A stretch of DNA of 47,855 nucleotides from Rhodospirillaceae bacterium UBA6608. Lineage in GTDB: Bacteria > Pseudomonadota > Alphaproteobacteria > Rhodospirillales_A > Casp-alpha2. The stretch covers positions 7,437 to 55,291 of the forward strand of contig DJHY01000298.1 of the NCBI GenBank assembly GCA_002433335.1. Reading direction: 5' to 3'. Within the stretch, counting starts at the first letter, position 1. Every line of letters begins with the position of its first letter. Shown here piece by piece: positions 10,355 through 18,411 of the stretch. The notes beneath the pieces are model-generated. The model had not been told where the DNA came from and made no database searches. It was given only the letters and a program-made list of their open reading frames with translations. The translations under genes and the position numbers were made by a program.

Positions 10355-11822
10355 TATCGGGCGGAAACCCGAACGACGCCCCCCGGCGGCCATGGCGCCG
10401 CTGGCGGTGCTGCCGTTGTTCTACGATCTTACCGGACGCCGCGCCGTCGTTTGGGGGGCGACCGATGCGGCGGGCTGGAAGGCCGAATTGCTGACCGCCG
10501 CCGGGGCGAATGTCGTGCGATTGGGCGATGACGGCGCGCTTTGGGGCGAGAGTGAACTGCAGGGTGCGGCCATCGCCGTGGCTGACGCTGCCGACGCGGA
10601 TCAGGCGGCGGAATTAGCACAGCGTGCGCGCGCCATGGGCGTGCCGGTCAACATCATCGACCGCCCGGCCTATTGCGATTTTTCCTTCGGTGCGATCGTC
10701 AATCGCTCACCCGTGGTGATCGGTATTTCCACGGCCGGGGCGGCCCCCGTATTGGGGCAGGCGATCCGGCGGCGGATCGAAACTTTGTTGCCGCCGGGCA
10801 TCGCCCATTGGGCTGCGGCGGCATCCCGCCTGCGCGACCGGGTTCGCGCCCTGATGCCGGATGCGGGCCGTCGCCGTCGGTTCTGGCGGGATCAAGCCGA
10901 ACGCGCCTTCGCCGAGCCGGACCATCCCGCGCCGGAGGCCGCGATGGACCCGACGGACCTGTCGCTGCGCGATGCTGGTGGGGCGGGCCGGGTGACGCTG
11001 GTCGGGGCCGGGCCGGGGGATGCGGAACTGCTGACCCTGAAGGCCGTGCGCGCCCTACAGGCCGCCGATGTTATTTTGTACGACGACCTAGTGTCCGATG
11101 ACGTGCTGGAACTGGCGCGACGCGAGGCCAAGCGCCTGTTGGTCGGCAAACGGGGGAACCGTCCGTCCTGTCGTCAGGAAGACATCAACGAGATGATGAT
11201 CTCACTCGCTGAACAAGGCCGGCAGGTGGTTCGATTGAAATCGGGCGATCCAATGATCTTCGGCCGCGCCGGAGAGGAAATCGCCGAACTGCGCGAGCGG
11301 GGCATCGCCGTCGACGTGGTGCCCGGTATTACCGCCGCCTTGGCGGCGGCCTCGGCCCTGGGGGTGTCGTTGACCCACCGTGATCATGCCCGCTCGGTCC
11401 GTTTCGTCACCGGCCATGGACGCGATGGCGGCCTGCCCGAGACCCTGGATTGGGCAGGGCTGGCCGATGCGGGAACGACATTGATGGTCTACATGGCGGG
11501 GCGGACGGCGGCGGTGCTGGCCCGGCGGCTGATCGAGCGGGGCCGCGCCCCGTCCACACCGGTGGTGATGATGGCCAACGTCAGCCGCACCGACGAGCAA
11601 CGCGAGGTTCGCAGCCTTGGCTATTTGGCGGGGCAGGCTCCGACCTTGGGCGAAGGGCCGGTGCTGATCGGCATTGGCGAGGTCTTCGCCGGGCTACGCG
11701 TGGCGGCGATGCCCGTCGCGGACGAGACAATGCGTCCGGCCACGGCATTGTTTCCCCGAAGTGAGCCACTGGCCGATGCGCAGCCGCCCGCAACCGTTCC
11801 TGGCAAGCTTACCCAGGCATAA
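10329..11822 (+). CDS. cysG: Sirohaem synthase, CysG-type, with altered dehydrogenase motif
   Basis: This roughly 497-residue bifunctional protein makes the sirohaem needed by NirB. The C-terminal half (from about residue 215) is a complete uroporphyrinogen-III methyltransferase with VTLVGAGPGDAELLTLKAV and VVRLKSGDPMIFGRAGEE. The N-terminal half corresponds to the precorrin-2 dehydrogenase/ferrochelatase, retaining the NIIDRP and IGISTAGAAPVLG segments. Its nucleotide-binding loop reads VVWGATDAAGWKAELL where the family has VGGGxVAxRK, so NAD binding may be impaired. ATG 10329 overlaps nasA by 26 bases; ATG 10392, which begins MAPLAVLPLFYDL, fits the usual family length better and is an equally possible start. 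Confidence 0.88.
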   Translation: MPNCDRPADIGRKPERRPPAAMAPLAVLPLFYDLTGRRAVVWGATDAAGWKAELLTAAGANVVRLGDDGALWGESELQGAAIAVADAADADQAAELAQRARAMGVPVNIIDRPAYCDFSFGAIVNRSPVVIGISTAGAAPVLGQAIRRRIETLLPPGIAHWAAAASRLRDRVRALMPDAGRRRRFWRDQAERAFAEPDHPAPEAAMDPTDLSLRDAGGAGRVTLVGAGPGDAELLTLKAVRALQAADVILYDDLVSDDVLELARREAKRLLVGKRGNRPSCRQEDINEMMISLAEQGRQVVRLKSGDPMIFGRAGEEIAELRERGIAVDVVPGITAALAAASALGVSLTHRDHARSVRFVTGHGRDGGLPETLDWAGLADAGTTLMVYMAGRTAAVLARRLIERGRAPSTPVVMMANVSRTDEQREVRSLGYLAGQAPTLGEGPVLIGIGEVFAGLRVAAMPVADETMRPATALFPRSEPLADAQPPATVPGKLTQA

Positions 11823-11829
11823 CCACCCG

Positions 11830-11866
11830 CAAAAGAAAACGGGGAGCCGGTCTCCCTGCTCCCCGT
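11830..11866 (-). terminator. Terminator of the hupE/ureJ gene
   Basis: ACGGGGAG (11839-11846) pairs with CTCCCCGT (11859-11866). Read on the minus strand the stem is followed by TTTTCTTTT, a typical intrinsic terminator just past the hupE stop at 11889. On the plus strand no T-run follows, so it would be less effective for cysG. Confidence 0.65.
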
Positions 11867-11888
11867 GAACTCGTCATTCGCTTTGGCG

Positions 11889-12479
11889 TTAGGCGACGAA
11901 CAGCGCCATCCCGGCCAGGGCAATCGCGCCGCCACTGGCGCGCAGGGCCAGGGGAGCGATTTTGGCATTGGCCTGGGCGGCGGTCAGGGCTGCGCCGATC
12001 CCGGCGGCATGTAGCAGCGCCGTCGCCAGGGCAAAGCCAAGGCCGTATTCCAGGCCGCTCGCCGACACGGGCATTTCGGTGCCATGGGCATGGCCATGGA
12101 ACACGGCCATCGCGCCGACCACGGCCATCGCCAGGACGACGGGCATCTTGCGGCCAAAGGCGATCACGGCGCCCAGAACCACGACCGATCCGACGATGCC
12201 GATTTCGACCATCGGCAGCGCGATGCCGGAAACGGCGGCCAGACCGCCCGCGATCATCATCGCGACGAAGGCGGCGGGAACCAGCCACAGCGCGCGGCCG
12301 CCCATCTGCGCCGCCAGGACGCCGACCGCGACCATCGCCAAAATGTGGTCCAGGCCGCCGATGGGATGGCCGAACCCGGCGGCGAAACCGGAAACGGACC
12401 CGGCGCCCGTATGGGCCAGGGCCGGGCCGGCGGCCAGGATCGAAAGCATAAGCGCGGCAAGGAAGGATCGGATCATCAT
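11889..12479 (-). CDS. hupE: HupE/UreJ family nickel permease
   Basis: This 196-residue inner-membrane protein belongs to the HupE/UreJ family, which imports nickel for hydrogenase or urease. After a cleavable signal (ending in GPALAH) comes HTGAGSVSGFAAGFGHPIGG followed by LDHILAM, the family's His/Asp motif, and later FHGHAHG between membrane segments, the second His-rich motif. About six hydrophobic segments are visible. The gene is divergent from nikR with NikR-type half-sites between them, which supports nickel as substrate. No urease or hydrogenase genes occur in the window. The first of two adjacent ATG codons is used; GGGGA lies upstream. Confidence 0.88.
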   Translation of the reverse strand: MMIRSFLAALMLSILAAGPALAHTGAGSVSGFAAGFGHPIGGLDHILAMVAVGVLAAQMGGRALWLVPAAFVAMMIAGGLAAVSGIALPMVEIGIVGSVVVLGAVIAFGRKMPVVLAMAVVGAMAVFHGHAHGTEMPVSASGLEYGLGFALATALLHAAGIGAALTAAQANAKIAPLALRASGGAIALAGMALFVA

Positions 12480-12488
12480 GGGTCCCCT

Positions 12489-12537
12489 GTATGATTCTTG
12501 ATGATGAAAAGTATGATAAATTGTGAAAAGATCATAC
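12489..12537. promoter_or_regulatory. NikR-type operator: three half-sites
   Basis: GTATGA occurs at 12489-12494 and 12511-12516, and the inverted half TCATAC at 12532-12537. The last two form GTATGA-N15-TCATAC; the enterobacterial NikR operator is GTATGA-N16-TCATAC. The first and second halves are a direct repeat 22 bases apart. The sites lie between hupE and nikR, where a nickel-responsive repressor could control both directions. Confidence 0.7.
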
Positions 12538-12589
12538 CCTATGTAGCCGGTATTTCAACAGCGAAGGATGCCCGAGGGAGGGGCCGACC

Positions 12590-12997
12590 ATGGAACGTGT
12601 GACCGTCACCATCGACGATGACCTGCTGGAAAAGTTCGACCGTCTGATCGCCGATAAAGGCTACGCCAATCGGTCGGAAGGGATGCGCCACGCGATCCGC
12701 GCCTTGCTGGCCGAGGAATTGGAACAAGGCGACGACGCGGCCCATTGCGTCGGTTGCGTAGTCTATGCCTACAACCACAAGGAACGGGCGCTGTCGTCGC
12801 GTCTGGTCGAGGCCCAGCACGATCATCACCACGATGTTCCGGCGGCGACCCTGCATCTTCATATCGATGCGGAAAACTGTCTGGAGGCGACGGTGTTGAC
12901 CGGATCGGTCAAAGAAGTCCGTCATGTCGCCGACCGGATCACCTCGCAGCGGGGCGTGCGCAACGGACATTTGCACCTGATCCCGATCGATGGCTGA
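12590..12997 (+). CDS. nikR: Nickel-responsive transcriptional regulator
   Basis: This 135-residue protein is a NikR repressor. The first 45 residues form a ribbon-helix-helix DNA-binding domain (RVTVTIDDDLLEKFDRLI then NRSEGMRHAIRALL). The remaining ACT-like domain carries the nickel ligands: the LHLH pair His89/His91, Cys97, and one His of the QHDHHHD cluster (77-81). With nickel bound it should repress the divergent hupE and perhaps itself through the half-sites just upstream. The start ATG 12590 is preceded by GAGGGAGGGG. All expected ligands are present, so I see no reason to doubt metal regulation. Confidence 0.93.
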   Translation: MERVTVTIDDDLLEKFDRLIADKGYANRSEGMRHAIRALLAEELEQGDDAAHCVGCVVYAYNHKERALSSRLVEAQHDHHHDVPAATLHLHIDAENCLEATVLTGSVKEVRHVADRITSQRGVRNGHLHLIPIDG

Positions 12998-13063
12998 CGG
13001 TCCCCGGCCCGTGCCGGGCCGGAAAATGCTGCGATTCCAAGAGTCTTGCCGATGATGGCAAAA

Positions 13064-13103
13064 TGTTCTGTTTTCTGGAACCGGTGTTCCATATACTAGA
13101 ACA
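13064..13103. promoter_or_regulatory. Nested 40-bp palindrome, candidate IclR operator
   Basis: Two perfect inverted repeats share the centre 13083.5: an outer pair TGTTCT (13064-13069) / AGAACA (13098-13103) and an inner pair TGGAAC (13076-13081) / GTTCCA (13086-13091). The inner element resembles the TGGAA...TTCCA operators of IclR-family regulators. A possible -10 box TATACT (13092-13097) lies inside it, so binding would block transcription. It ends 28 bases before the first gene of the operon that encodes an IclR regulator. Confidence 0.65.
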
Positions 13104-13131
13104 AACAACATAATACTTTTGGGATTCTAGG

Positions 13132-14091
13132 ATGACATCAAGCAAAGCAGCGCGCGGGGGCGTGACCTTCGCGCCGGAACTGGATCAACCTATCCAATAC
13201 ATGCGGCGGACGCGCGATTGGTATCTGGCCTTGGGCTACGACAACCCGTACGTCTGGGCCCATTACATCGATGTGCCGTTTACGCCTCTGACCAAGCCTT
13301 TGGCGGAATCGAAGGTCACCTTCATCACCACCGCCGCCCCGTATCAGCCGGACAAGGGGCCGCAGGGGCCGGGCGCGCCTTACAACTCCGCCGCCAAGTT
13401 CTACACGGTCTATTCCGGCGATACGTCGGAAGAACATGACCTGCGTATTTCCCATGTCGGGATCGACCGCATCCATACCAGCATGGAAGATGGCCGCAGC
13501 TGGTTCCCCCTGCATGCCTTGCGCGACGCCGTCGCCGCCGGGCGGATCGGCGGCCTGACCAAGCGGTTCCACGGCGCGCCGACCAACCGCAGCCAGCAGC
13601 ACACCCTGGACATCGACTGCCCGGAAATTCTTAATCGCTGCCGCGAGGACGGGGCCGAGGTGGCGCTGTTGTTCCCCAACTGCCCGATCTGTCATCAGAC
13701 GCTCTGCCTGATCGCGCGCCATCTGGAAGCCAATGGCATCCCGACCGTGGTGATCGGCTGCGCCAAGGACATCGTCGAATACTGCGGCGTGCCGCGCTTC
13801 ATGTTCAGCGACTTCCCCCTGGGCAATGCCGCCGGTCGTCCGCACGATCCGGACTCCCAGGCGCAGACGCTGGAATTCGGCCTGCGTGTTTTGGAATCGG
13901 CGACCGGGCCGCGCACGACCATGCAGTCGCCGCTGCGCTGGTCCGACGATCCGGATTGGAAGGGCGATTACTGCAACATCGAGCGACGCACGCCCGAGGA
14001 AGTGGAAGCGCTTCGTGCCGAGGCCGAAAACGCCCGCATCGTCGCAAAACAATTGCGCGAAAAGGAATTGAAGTCCGGGGGTGCCGCATGA
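13132..14091 (+). CDS. GrdB/PrdB-like reductase family protein, Cys in place of Sec
   Basis: This 319-residue protein resembles the selenoprotein B family of glycine/sarcosine/betaine and D-proline reductases. The active-site region reads FPNCPICHQTLC (Cys184-x2-Cys187, with Cys192), where clostridial proteins have Sec-x2-Cys; no in-frame UGA is seen. It is followed by NGIPTVVIGC and SDFPLGNAAGRP, which parallel the GIPVVH and PLG segments of GrdB. The biochemical role of aerobic Cys homologues is not established to my knowledge. The gene is the first of an operon with a CoA-transferase (4-base overlap), an IclR regulator and a thiol dioxygenase, suggesting chemistry on an organosulfur compound. 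Family assignment is fairly firm; function is inference. Confidence 0.75.
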   Translation: MTSSKAARGGVTFAPELDQPIQYMRRTRDWYLALGYDNPYVWAHYIDVPFTPLTKPLAESKVTFITTAAPYQPDKGPQGPGAPYNSAAKFYTVYSGDTSEEHDLRISHVGIDRIHTSMEDGRSWFPLHALRDAVAAGRIGGLTKRFHGAPTNRSQQHTLDIDCPEILNRCREDGAEVALLFPNCPICHQTLCLIARHLEANGIPTVVIGCAKDIVEYCGVPRFMFSDFPLGNAAGRPHDPDSQAQTLEFGLRVLESATGPRTTMQSPLRWSDDPDWKGDYCNIERRTPEEVEALRAEAENARIVAKQLREKELKSGGAA

Positions 14092-15281
14092 GCCGCCCGT
14101 TCGACGGAATTCGCGTTCTCGACTTCACCCGGTTCTTCGCCGGGCCGTTCGGGACCTATCAATTCGCGCTGCACGGCGCCGACGTGATCAAGATCGAGCC
14201 CATCGGCGGCGAGGACAACCGCCGCGCCCAGTTGGATCAGGAATGGGTCGATCGCAACATGGCCCCGGCCTTCATGTCGATCAACGCCAACAAGCGCAGC
14301 CTGACGCTCGACCTGAAAAAGCCGGACGCCCAGGAAATCGTCAAGCGCCTGGTCAAGGACGCCGACGTGGTCTGGGAAAACTTCCGCCCCGGCGTGATGA
14401 GCCGCTTCGGTCTGGGCTATGAAGACCTGAAGAAGATCAATCCCAAGCTGATTTATTGCGCCGTTTCGGGTTTCGGTCACGACGGGCCGGAAAGCCCCAA
14501 AGCCGCGTTCGACGGCAAGATCCAGGCGATGTCCGGGATCATGTCGATCACCGGCGAGCCCGAAGGCGGGCCGATGCGCGCGGGCTTCGCCGCCTGCGAC
14601 ATGATCGGCGGGATGATGGGGGCCTTCGCCGTCTCCGCCGCCCTGCATCAGCGCACCCAAACGGGCGAGGGACAGTTCGTCGACGTGGCGATGCTCGACT
14701 CGACCCTGAACTTCCTGGCCCAGCACGTGACCGAATACACCGTCGCCGGCTTCGTTCAGCAGCAGTACGGAAACCTGTCGGTGACGCGCAAGGTCACGGC
14801 CGACCGCTTCCGCTGCGGCAACGGCTACATCATCCTGGCGATCCTGTTGGAAAAGCAGTTTGTCAACCTGATGAAGGCGCTGGGCCGCGAGGACGTGTTC
14901 GATGACCCCCGGTTCAAGGACTGGCCGTCGCGGACGGAAAACGCCCAGGCCCTGCGCGAGGTGATCGAAGGCGCGATGCGCGAAGGCGACCCGCAAAGCT
15001 GGGAAGAGCGCCTGACCGCCGCCGACGTGCCCTGCGCCACGGTCAAAGGCATCGACGAGATCGCCGAACACCCGCAGGTCGCGGCCCGCGGCCTGTTGCA
15101 GGAAGTGGACTCGGCCTATGGTCCGCTGCGCCTGGTCGGGCCGGGGTTCAAGCTGGCCCATGGTTCGGGCGGCATCGACACGCCGCCGCCGATGGTCGGC
15201 GAACACAACGAAGAAATTCTGTCCGCCGCCGGGTTCAGCGCCGAGGAAATCGCCGCTTGGCGGGAACAGCAGGTTATTTGA
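14088..15281 (+). CDS. Family III (CaiB/BaiF) CoA-transferase
   Basis: This 397-residue enzyme should transfer CoA between an acyl-CoA donor and a carboxylic acid. Family features are the N-terminal GIRVLDFTRFFAGPFGTYQ, the KIEPIGGEDNRR segment, SLTLDLKKPDAQ, and the probable catalytic Asp171 in AACDMIGGMMG. Length matches formyl-CoA transferase relatives. The start codon overlaps the preceding stop as ATGA, so it is translationally coupled to the GrdB-like gene. With a thiol dioxygenase two genes downstream, an attractive substrate would be a sulfinated acid such as 3-sulfinopropionate, which known pathways activate to its CoA thioester. The sequence alone does not show the substrate. Confidence 0.9.
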   Translation: MSRPFDGIRVLDFTRFFAGPFGTYQFALHGADVIKIEPIGGEDNRRAQLDQEWVDRNMAPAFMSINANKRSLTLDLKKPDAQEIVKRLVKDADVVWENFRPGVMSRFGLGYEDLKKINPKLIYCAVSGFGHDGPESPKAAFDGKIQAMSGIMSITGEPEGGPMRAGFAACDMIGGMMGAFAVSAALHQRTQTGEGQFVDVAMLDSTLNFLAQHVTEYTVAGFVQQQYGNLSVTRKVTADRFRCGNGYIILAILLEKQFVNLMKALGREDVFDDPRFKDWPSRTENAQALREVIEGAMREGDPQSWEERLTAADVPCATVKGIDEIAEHPQVAARGLLQEVDSAYGPLRLVGPGFKLAHGSGGIDTPPPMVGEHNEEILSAAGFSAEEIAAWREQQVI

Positions 15282-15294
15282 ACGGGGAGACGGC

Positions 15295-16158
15295 ATGAAT
15301 AACACTCTGGTCAACGGCATGGCCTTGCTCGAGGTTTTGGCCCATAGCGACCGTGCGCTCGGCGTGTCCGAGCTGGCGGCGCGGGTCGACCTGGGCAAGA
15401 GCAACGCCCACCGCCTGCTGCAGACCTTGACCGAGCTGGGCTACGTCCGGCGCGACGCGGCCAGCGGCACCTACCGGGCCGCGATCCGCCTATGGGAATT
15501 GGGCACGGCGATGCTGGCCCATGTCGACCTGCGCCAGGTTGCGGTCCCGGCCATGGAACGGCTTTTGGCGACGACCCGCGAAAGCGTGCACCTGTCGGTG
15601 CTCGACGGGGACGAGGTCGTCTACCTGCACAAGCTGGAAAGCCCCGAGCCGGTGCGCGCTTATTCAAAGGTCGGCGGTCGCGCCCCGGCGCGCTGCGTCG
15701 CCACGGGAAAGGCCCTTCTGGCCGCGCTGCCCGAGGCCACCTTGCGGTCCCTGGCCGAAGGGCTGCATGCCCATACTTCGAAAAGCATCGTCGACCCCGA
15801 AGCCTTCGTCCTGGAAATGATCGGCATCCGCAATCGCGGCTATGCGGTCAACACGGGGGAATGGCAGGAAACGGTCTGTGGCGTGGCGGCACCCATCCAC
15901 GATCCGTCCGGCAGCGTGATCGCCGCAATCGGCGTGTCCGGCCCGGCGGAACGGATGCGCACGGCCCGCTTCAAGGGCCTTGGCGTCGAGGTCATCGCTG
16001 CCGCCGCCGAGGTCGAACAAGCCCTGAGCGACGGCCCGTCGCCGTCGATGCCGCCGGTCGATCCCTGCGCCATCGGGTCGACCATGACAAGCTTCCAACC
16101 CATGCCAAGACTTGGACTATCCCCATACCAACAAAAACAAGAGAGGACCCCCGAATGA
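15295..16158 (+). CDS. IclR-family transcriptional regulator
   Basis: This 287-residue protein has an N-terminal winged helix-turn-helix (LGVSELAARVDLGKSNAHRL, residues about 22-41) and an IclR effector domain (VHLSVLDGDEVVYLHKLESP; CVATGKALLAALPE; GYAVNTGEW; CGVAAPIHDPSGSVIAAIGV). It sits inside the operon it probably controls, between CoA-transferase and dioxygenase genes. The nested palindrome at 13064-13103 is the obvious candidate operator. The start ATG 15295 follows GGGGAGA. The last 40 residues after about position 245 are low in similarity to the family and run into the next gene's ribosome site. Confidence 0.88.
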   Translation: MNNTLVNGMALLEVLAHSDRALGVSELAARVDLGKSNAHRLLQTLTELGYVRRDAASGTYRAAIRLWELGTAMLAHVDLRQVAVPAMERLLATTRESVHLSVLDGDEVVYLHKLESPEPVRAYSKVGGRAPARCVATGKALLAALPEATLRSLAEGLHAHTSKSIVDPEAFVLEMIGIRNRGYAVNTGEWQETVCGVAAPIHDPSGSVIAAIGVSGPAERMRTARFKGLGVEVIAAAAEVEQALSDGPSPSMPPVDPCAIGSTMTSFQPMPRLGLSPYQQKQERTPE

Positions 16159-16781
16159 CCGACCAAACCGATACCATCGCCCCGCTGCGCGACTTCGTCG
16201 TCGGCATGACCAATTTGGTTTCGAAGACCCAGGACGAGCCGACCCTGATCGCCGAAGGGCGCAAGCTGCTCGGCACGCTGGTGTCGCGCGACGATTGGCT
16301 GCCCGAAGAATTCGCCAAGCCGCATCCGGAATTCTATCAGCAGTACCTGCTGCACTCCGACCCGCTGGAACGCTTCTGCGTCGTCAGCTTCGTCTGGGGC
16401 CCGGGTCAGAAAACGCCCGTTCACGACCATATGGTCTGGGGTCTGATCGGCATGCTGCGTGGTGCCGAAAAGGAAGTCCGCTTCGAACAGGACGCCCAGG
16501 GCAATCTGGTCCAGGTCGGTGAAGAAGCCGAACTGCAGCCGGGCCAGGTCGAGGCCGTGTCGCCGACCATCGGCGACATCCACGTCGTCTCGAACTCGTT
16601 CGAAGACAAGCCGTCGATCAGCATTCACGTCTATGGCGCCAACATTGGTGCGGTTTCGCGCCATGTGTTCAAGCCGGACACCAACGAAGTGAAGCCCTTC
16701 GTCTCCGGCTATTCGTCGACCTTGGTTCCCAACCTGTGGGACCGCTCCGCCACCGTGCGGGCGGGACTGACGGCGGCTTGA
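16155..16781 (+). CDS. Thiol dioxygenase, cysteine/3-mercaptopropionate dioxygenase type
   Basis: This 208-residue cupin oxidises a small thiol to its sulfinic acid using non-haem iron. The iron ligands are visible in TPVHDH (two His) and in GDIHVVSN (third His). The residue that forms the Cys-Tyr crosslink in mammalian cysteine dioxygenase is replaced (HDHMVWGLIGML has Gly there), and YQQYLLHSD provides the Gln seen in 3-mercaptopropionate dioxygenases instead of the Arg of cysteine dioxygenase. I therefore lean to 3-mercaptopropionate, but cysteine remains possible. GAGAGGA precedes ATG 16155, which overlaps the IclR stop; a strong terminator follows. Confidence 0.87.
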   Translation: MTDQTDTIAPLRDFVVGMTNLVSKTQDEPTLIAEGRKLLGTLVSRDDWLPEEFAKPHPEFYQQYLLHSDPLERFCVVSFVWGPGQKTPVHDHMVWGLIGMLRGAEKEVRFEQDAQGNLVQVGEEAELQPGQVEAVSPTIGDIHVVSNSFEDKPSISIHVYGANIGAVSRHVFKPDTNEVKPFVSGYSSTLVPNLWDRSATVRAGLTAA

Positions 16782-16806
16782 TCGCCCCCACGTTCTGGGC
16801 AAAGAA

Positions 16807-16840
16807 AAACACCCCGCCGGATCGGCGGGGTGTTTCCTTT
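16807..16840. terminator. Bidirectional intrinsic terminator
   Basis: A perfect 12-bp stem, AAACACCCCGCC (16807-16818) with GGCGGGGTGTTT (16824-16835), has a 5-base loop and T-rich sequence after it on the plus strand and, on the minus strand, TTTTTCTTT. It separates the convergent thiol-dioxygenase operon and the symporter gene. Confidence 0.9.
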
Positions 16841-16857
16841 TGTGCGAACGGGATCGT

Positions 16858-18387
16858 CTAGTTCTTGAACTTCCTGATCTCGCCGCTTTTGACGCGGGCG
16901 AGGTAGCTGTCCAATTCCCGTTTAACGATGGGGGACAGAATATACAGGCCCAGGATGTTGGGAACGCAGATCAGGAACACCAGGGCGTCCGAAATATCCA
17001 GGATCGGCCCCAACTGCACCATGCAGCCCAACGCCACGAAGGCGCAGAACAACAGCTTGTAGACGATCTGCAACTTGGCATCCTCGCCGAACAGATAGGT
17101 CCAGCCCTTCAGCCCGTAGTACGACCAGGAAATCATGGTCGAAAAGGCGAACAGCATCCCAGCGAACGCCAGCGGAATCGGGAACCACGAGAACTGCGTC
17201 TTGAACGCCGCCGAGGTCATGGCGATGCCCGTTGCGTCCCCGGCGTAACCCGGATGGGCGACGGCGGTGGTGCCGATGACCAAAGCGGTGATGGTGCAGA
17301 TCACGATGGTATCGATGAACGGCTCCAACAGCGAGACGATGCCCTCGGTCACGGGCTCGTTCGTGCGCACCGCCGAATGGGCGATGGAGGCCGACCCGAT
17401 CCCGGCCTCGTTCGAGAACACGGCGCGTTGGAAGCCGATGATCAAGGCACCCAGCGCACCGCCGGCGACGCCTTCGCCCGTCATCGCACCGGAGAAGATG
17501 TTGCCGATGGCTTCGGGAATGGCAGAGCCGTTCATGGCGATGACGATCAGCGCGAAGAAGCAGTAGAAGATCGCCATGAAGGGCACGATCTTTTCGGTCA
17601 CCCGAGCGATCGATTTGATCCCGCCGACGATCACCAGATAGACGATCCCCGCCATGATCAGGCCGACCAGCCAACCCAGCCCGTCGAGCGCGCCGCCGGC
17701 CACGTTGTTGAGTTGCACATAGGCCTGGTTCGATTGGAACATGTTGCCGATGCCCATGGCCCCGATGAAGATGCCGATGGCGTAGAACGCGCCCAGGAAT
17801 TTTCCGAACCCGTCCATGCCGCGTTCGGCGAAGCCTTTGCGCAGGTAGTACATCGGCCCGCCGGACACGGACCCGTCGGCGTTTTCGTTCCGATACTTCA
17901 CGCCCAAGGTACATTCGACGAACTTGGTCGACATGCCCAGGAACCCGGCCATGATCAGCCAGAACGTAGCGCCCGGCCCGCCGACGGTCACGGCCACGGC
18001 GACGCCGCCGATGTTACCGATGCCGACGGTTCCCGACACGGCGGTGGCCAATGCCTGGAAGTGCGATACCTCGCCCGAATCCTTCGGGTTGGCATAGTCG
18101 CCGCGCACCAGTTCGATAGCGTGCTTGAAGCCTCGAATATTGATGAAGCCCATGCGGAAGGTGAAGAACACGGCGCCGACCACCAGCCACAAAACGACCA
18201 GTGGCAGTTGCGCGCCGAACACGGGAATTTTGAAGAACACGAATGCCCCGATGGCCGACGCGATGGGTGCGGTGGCGGCGTTGATGGTTTCGTCGATGCT
18301 GGCCGATGCCTGTTCCGGCGACAGCATAATGGCGGCCATGATGACCGCCAGGGCCACCCGTGCCAAAGAAAGCTTGTGAATTTTCAT
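16858..18387 (-). CDS. Sodium:alanine/glycine symporter, AGCS family
   Basis: This 509-residue inner-membrane carrier is expected to take up alanine, glycine or a similar amino acid with sodium. Around 10-11 hydrophobic segments are visible, with the family motifs SGTVGIGNIGGVAVAVTVGG and GPGATFWLIMAGFLGMSTKF, and later FQRAVFSNEAGIGSASIAH. The N-terminus carries a signal-like hydrophobic segment ending in EQASAS. I use the ATG at 18387 (MKIHKLSLARV), preceded by GGGG; three tandem ATG codons up to 18408 are alternatives. It begins 24 bases after the universal-stress gene and is probably co-transcribed with it. Confidence 0.93.
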   Translation of the reverse strand: MKIHKLSLARVALAVIMAAIMLSPEQASASIDETINAATAPIASAIGAFVFFKIPVFGAQLPLVVLWLVVGAVFFTFRMGFINIRGFKHAIELVRGDYANPKDSGEVSHFQALATAVSGTVGIGNIGGVAVAVTVGGPGATFWLIMAGFLGMSTKFVECTLGVKYRNENADGSVSGGPMYYLRKGFAERGMDGFGKFLGAFYAIGIFIGAMGIGNMFQSNQAYVQLNNVAGGALDGLGWLVGLIMAGIVYLVIVGGIKSIARVTEKIVPFMAIFYCFFALIVIAMNGSAIPEAIGNIFSGAMTGEGVAGGALGALIIGFQRAVFSNEAGIGSASIAHSAVRTNEPVTEGIVSLLEPFIDTIVICTITALVIGTTAVAHPGYAGDATGIAMTSAAFKTQFSWFPIPLAFAGMLFAFSTMISWSYYGLKGWTYLFGEDAKLQIVYKLLFCAFVALGCMVQLGPILDISDALVFLICVPNILGLYILSPIVKRELDSYLARVKSGEIRKFKN

Positions 18388-18411
18388 GATTTTACCCCAC
18401 ATCATCATGCG

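Noticed and set aside
8792..10393. 533-codon minus-strand frame opposite nasA
   Set aside because: Antisense to nasA, with no motifs; Arg/Gly/His-rich composition indicates a shadow frame.
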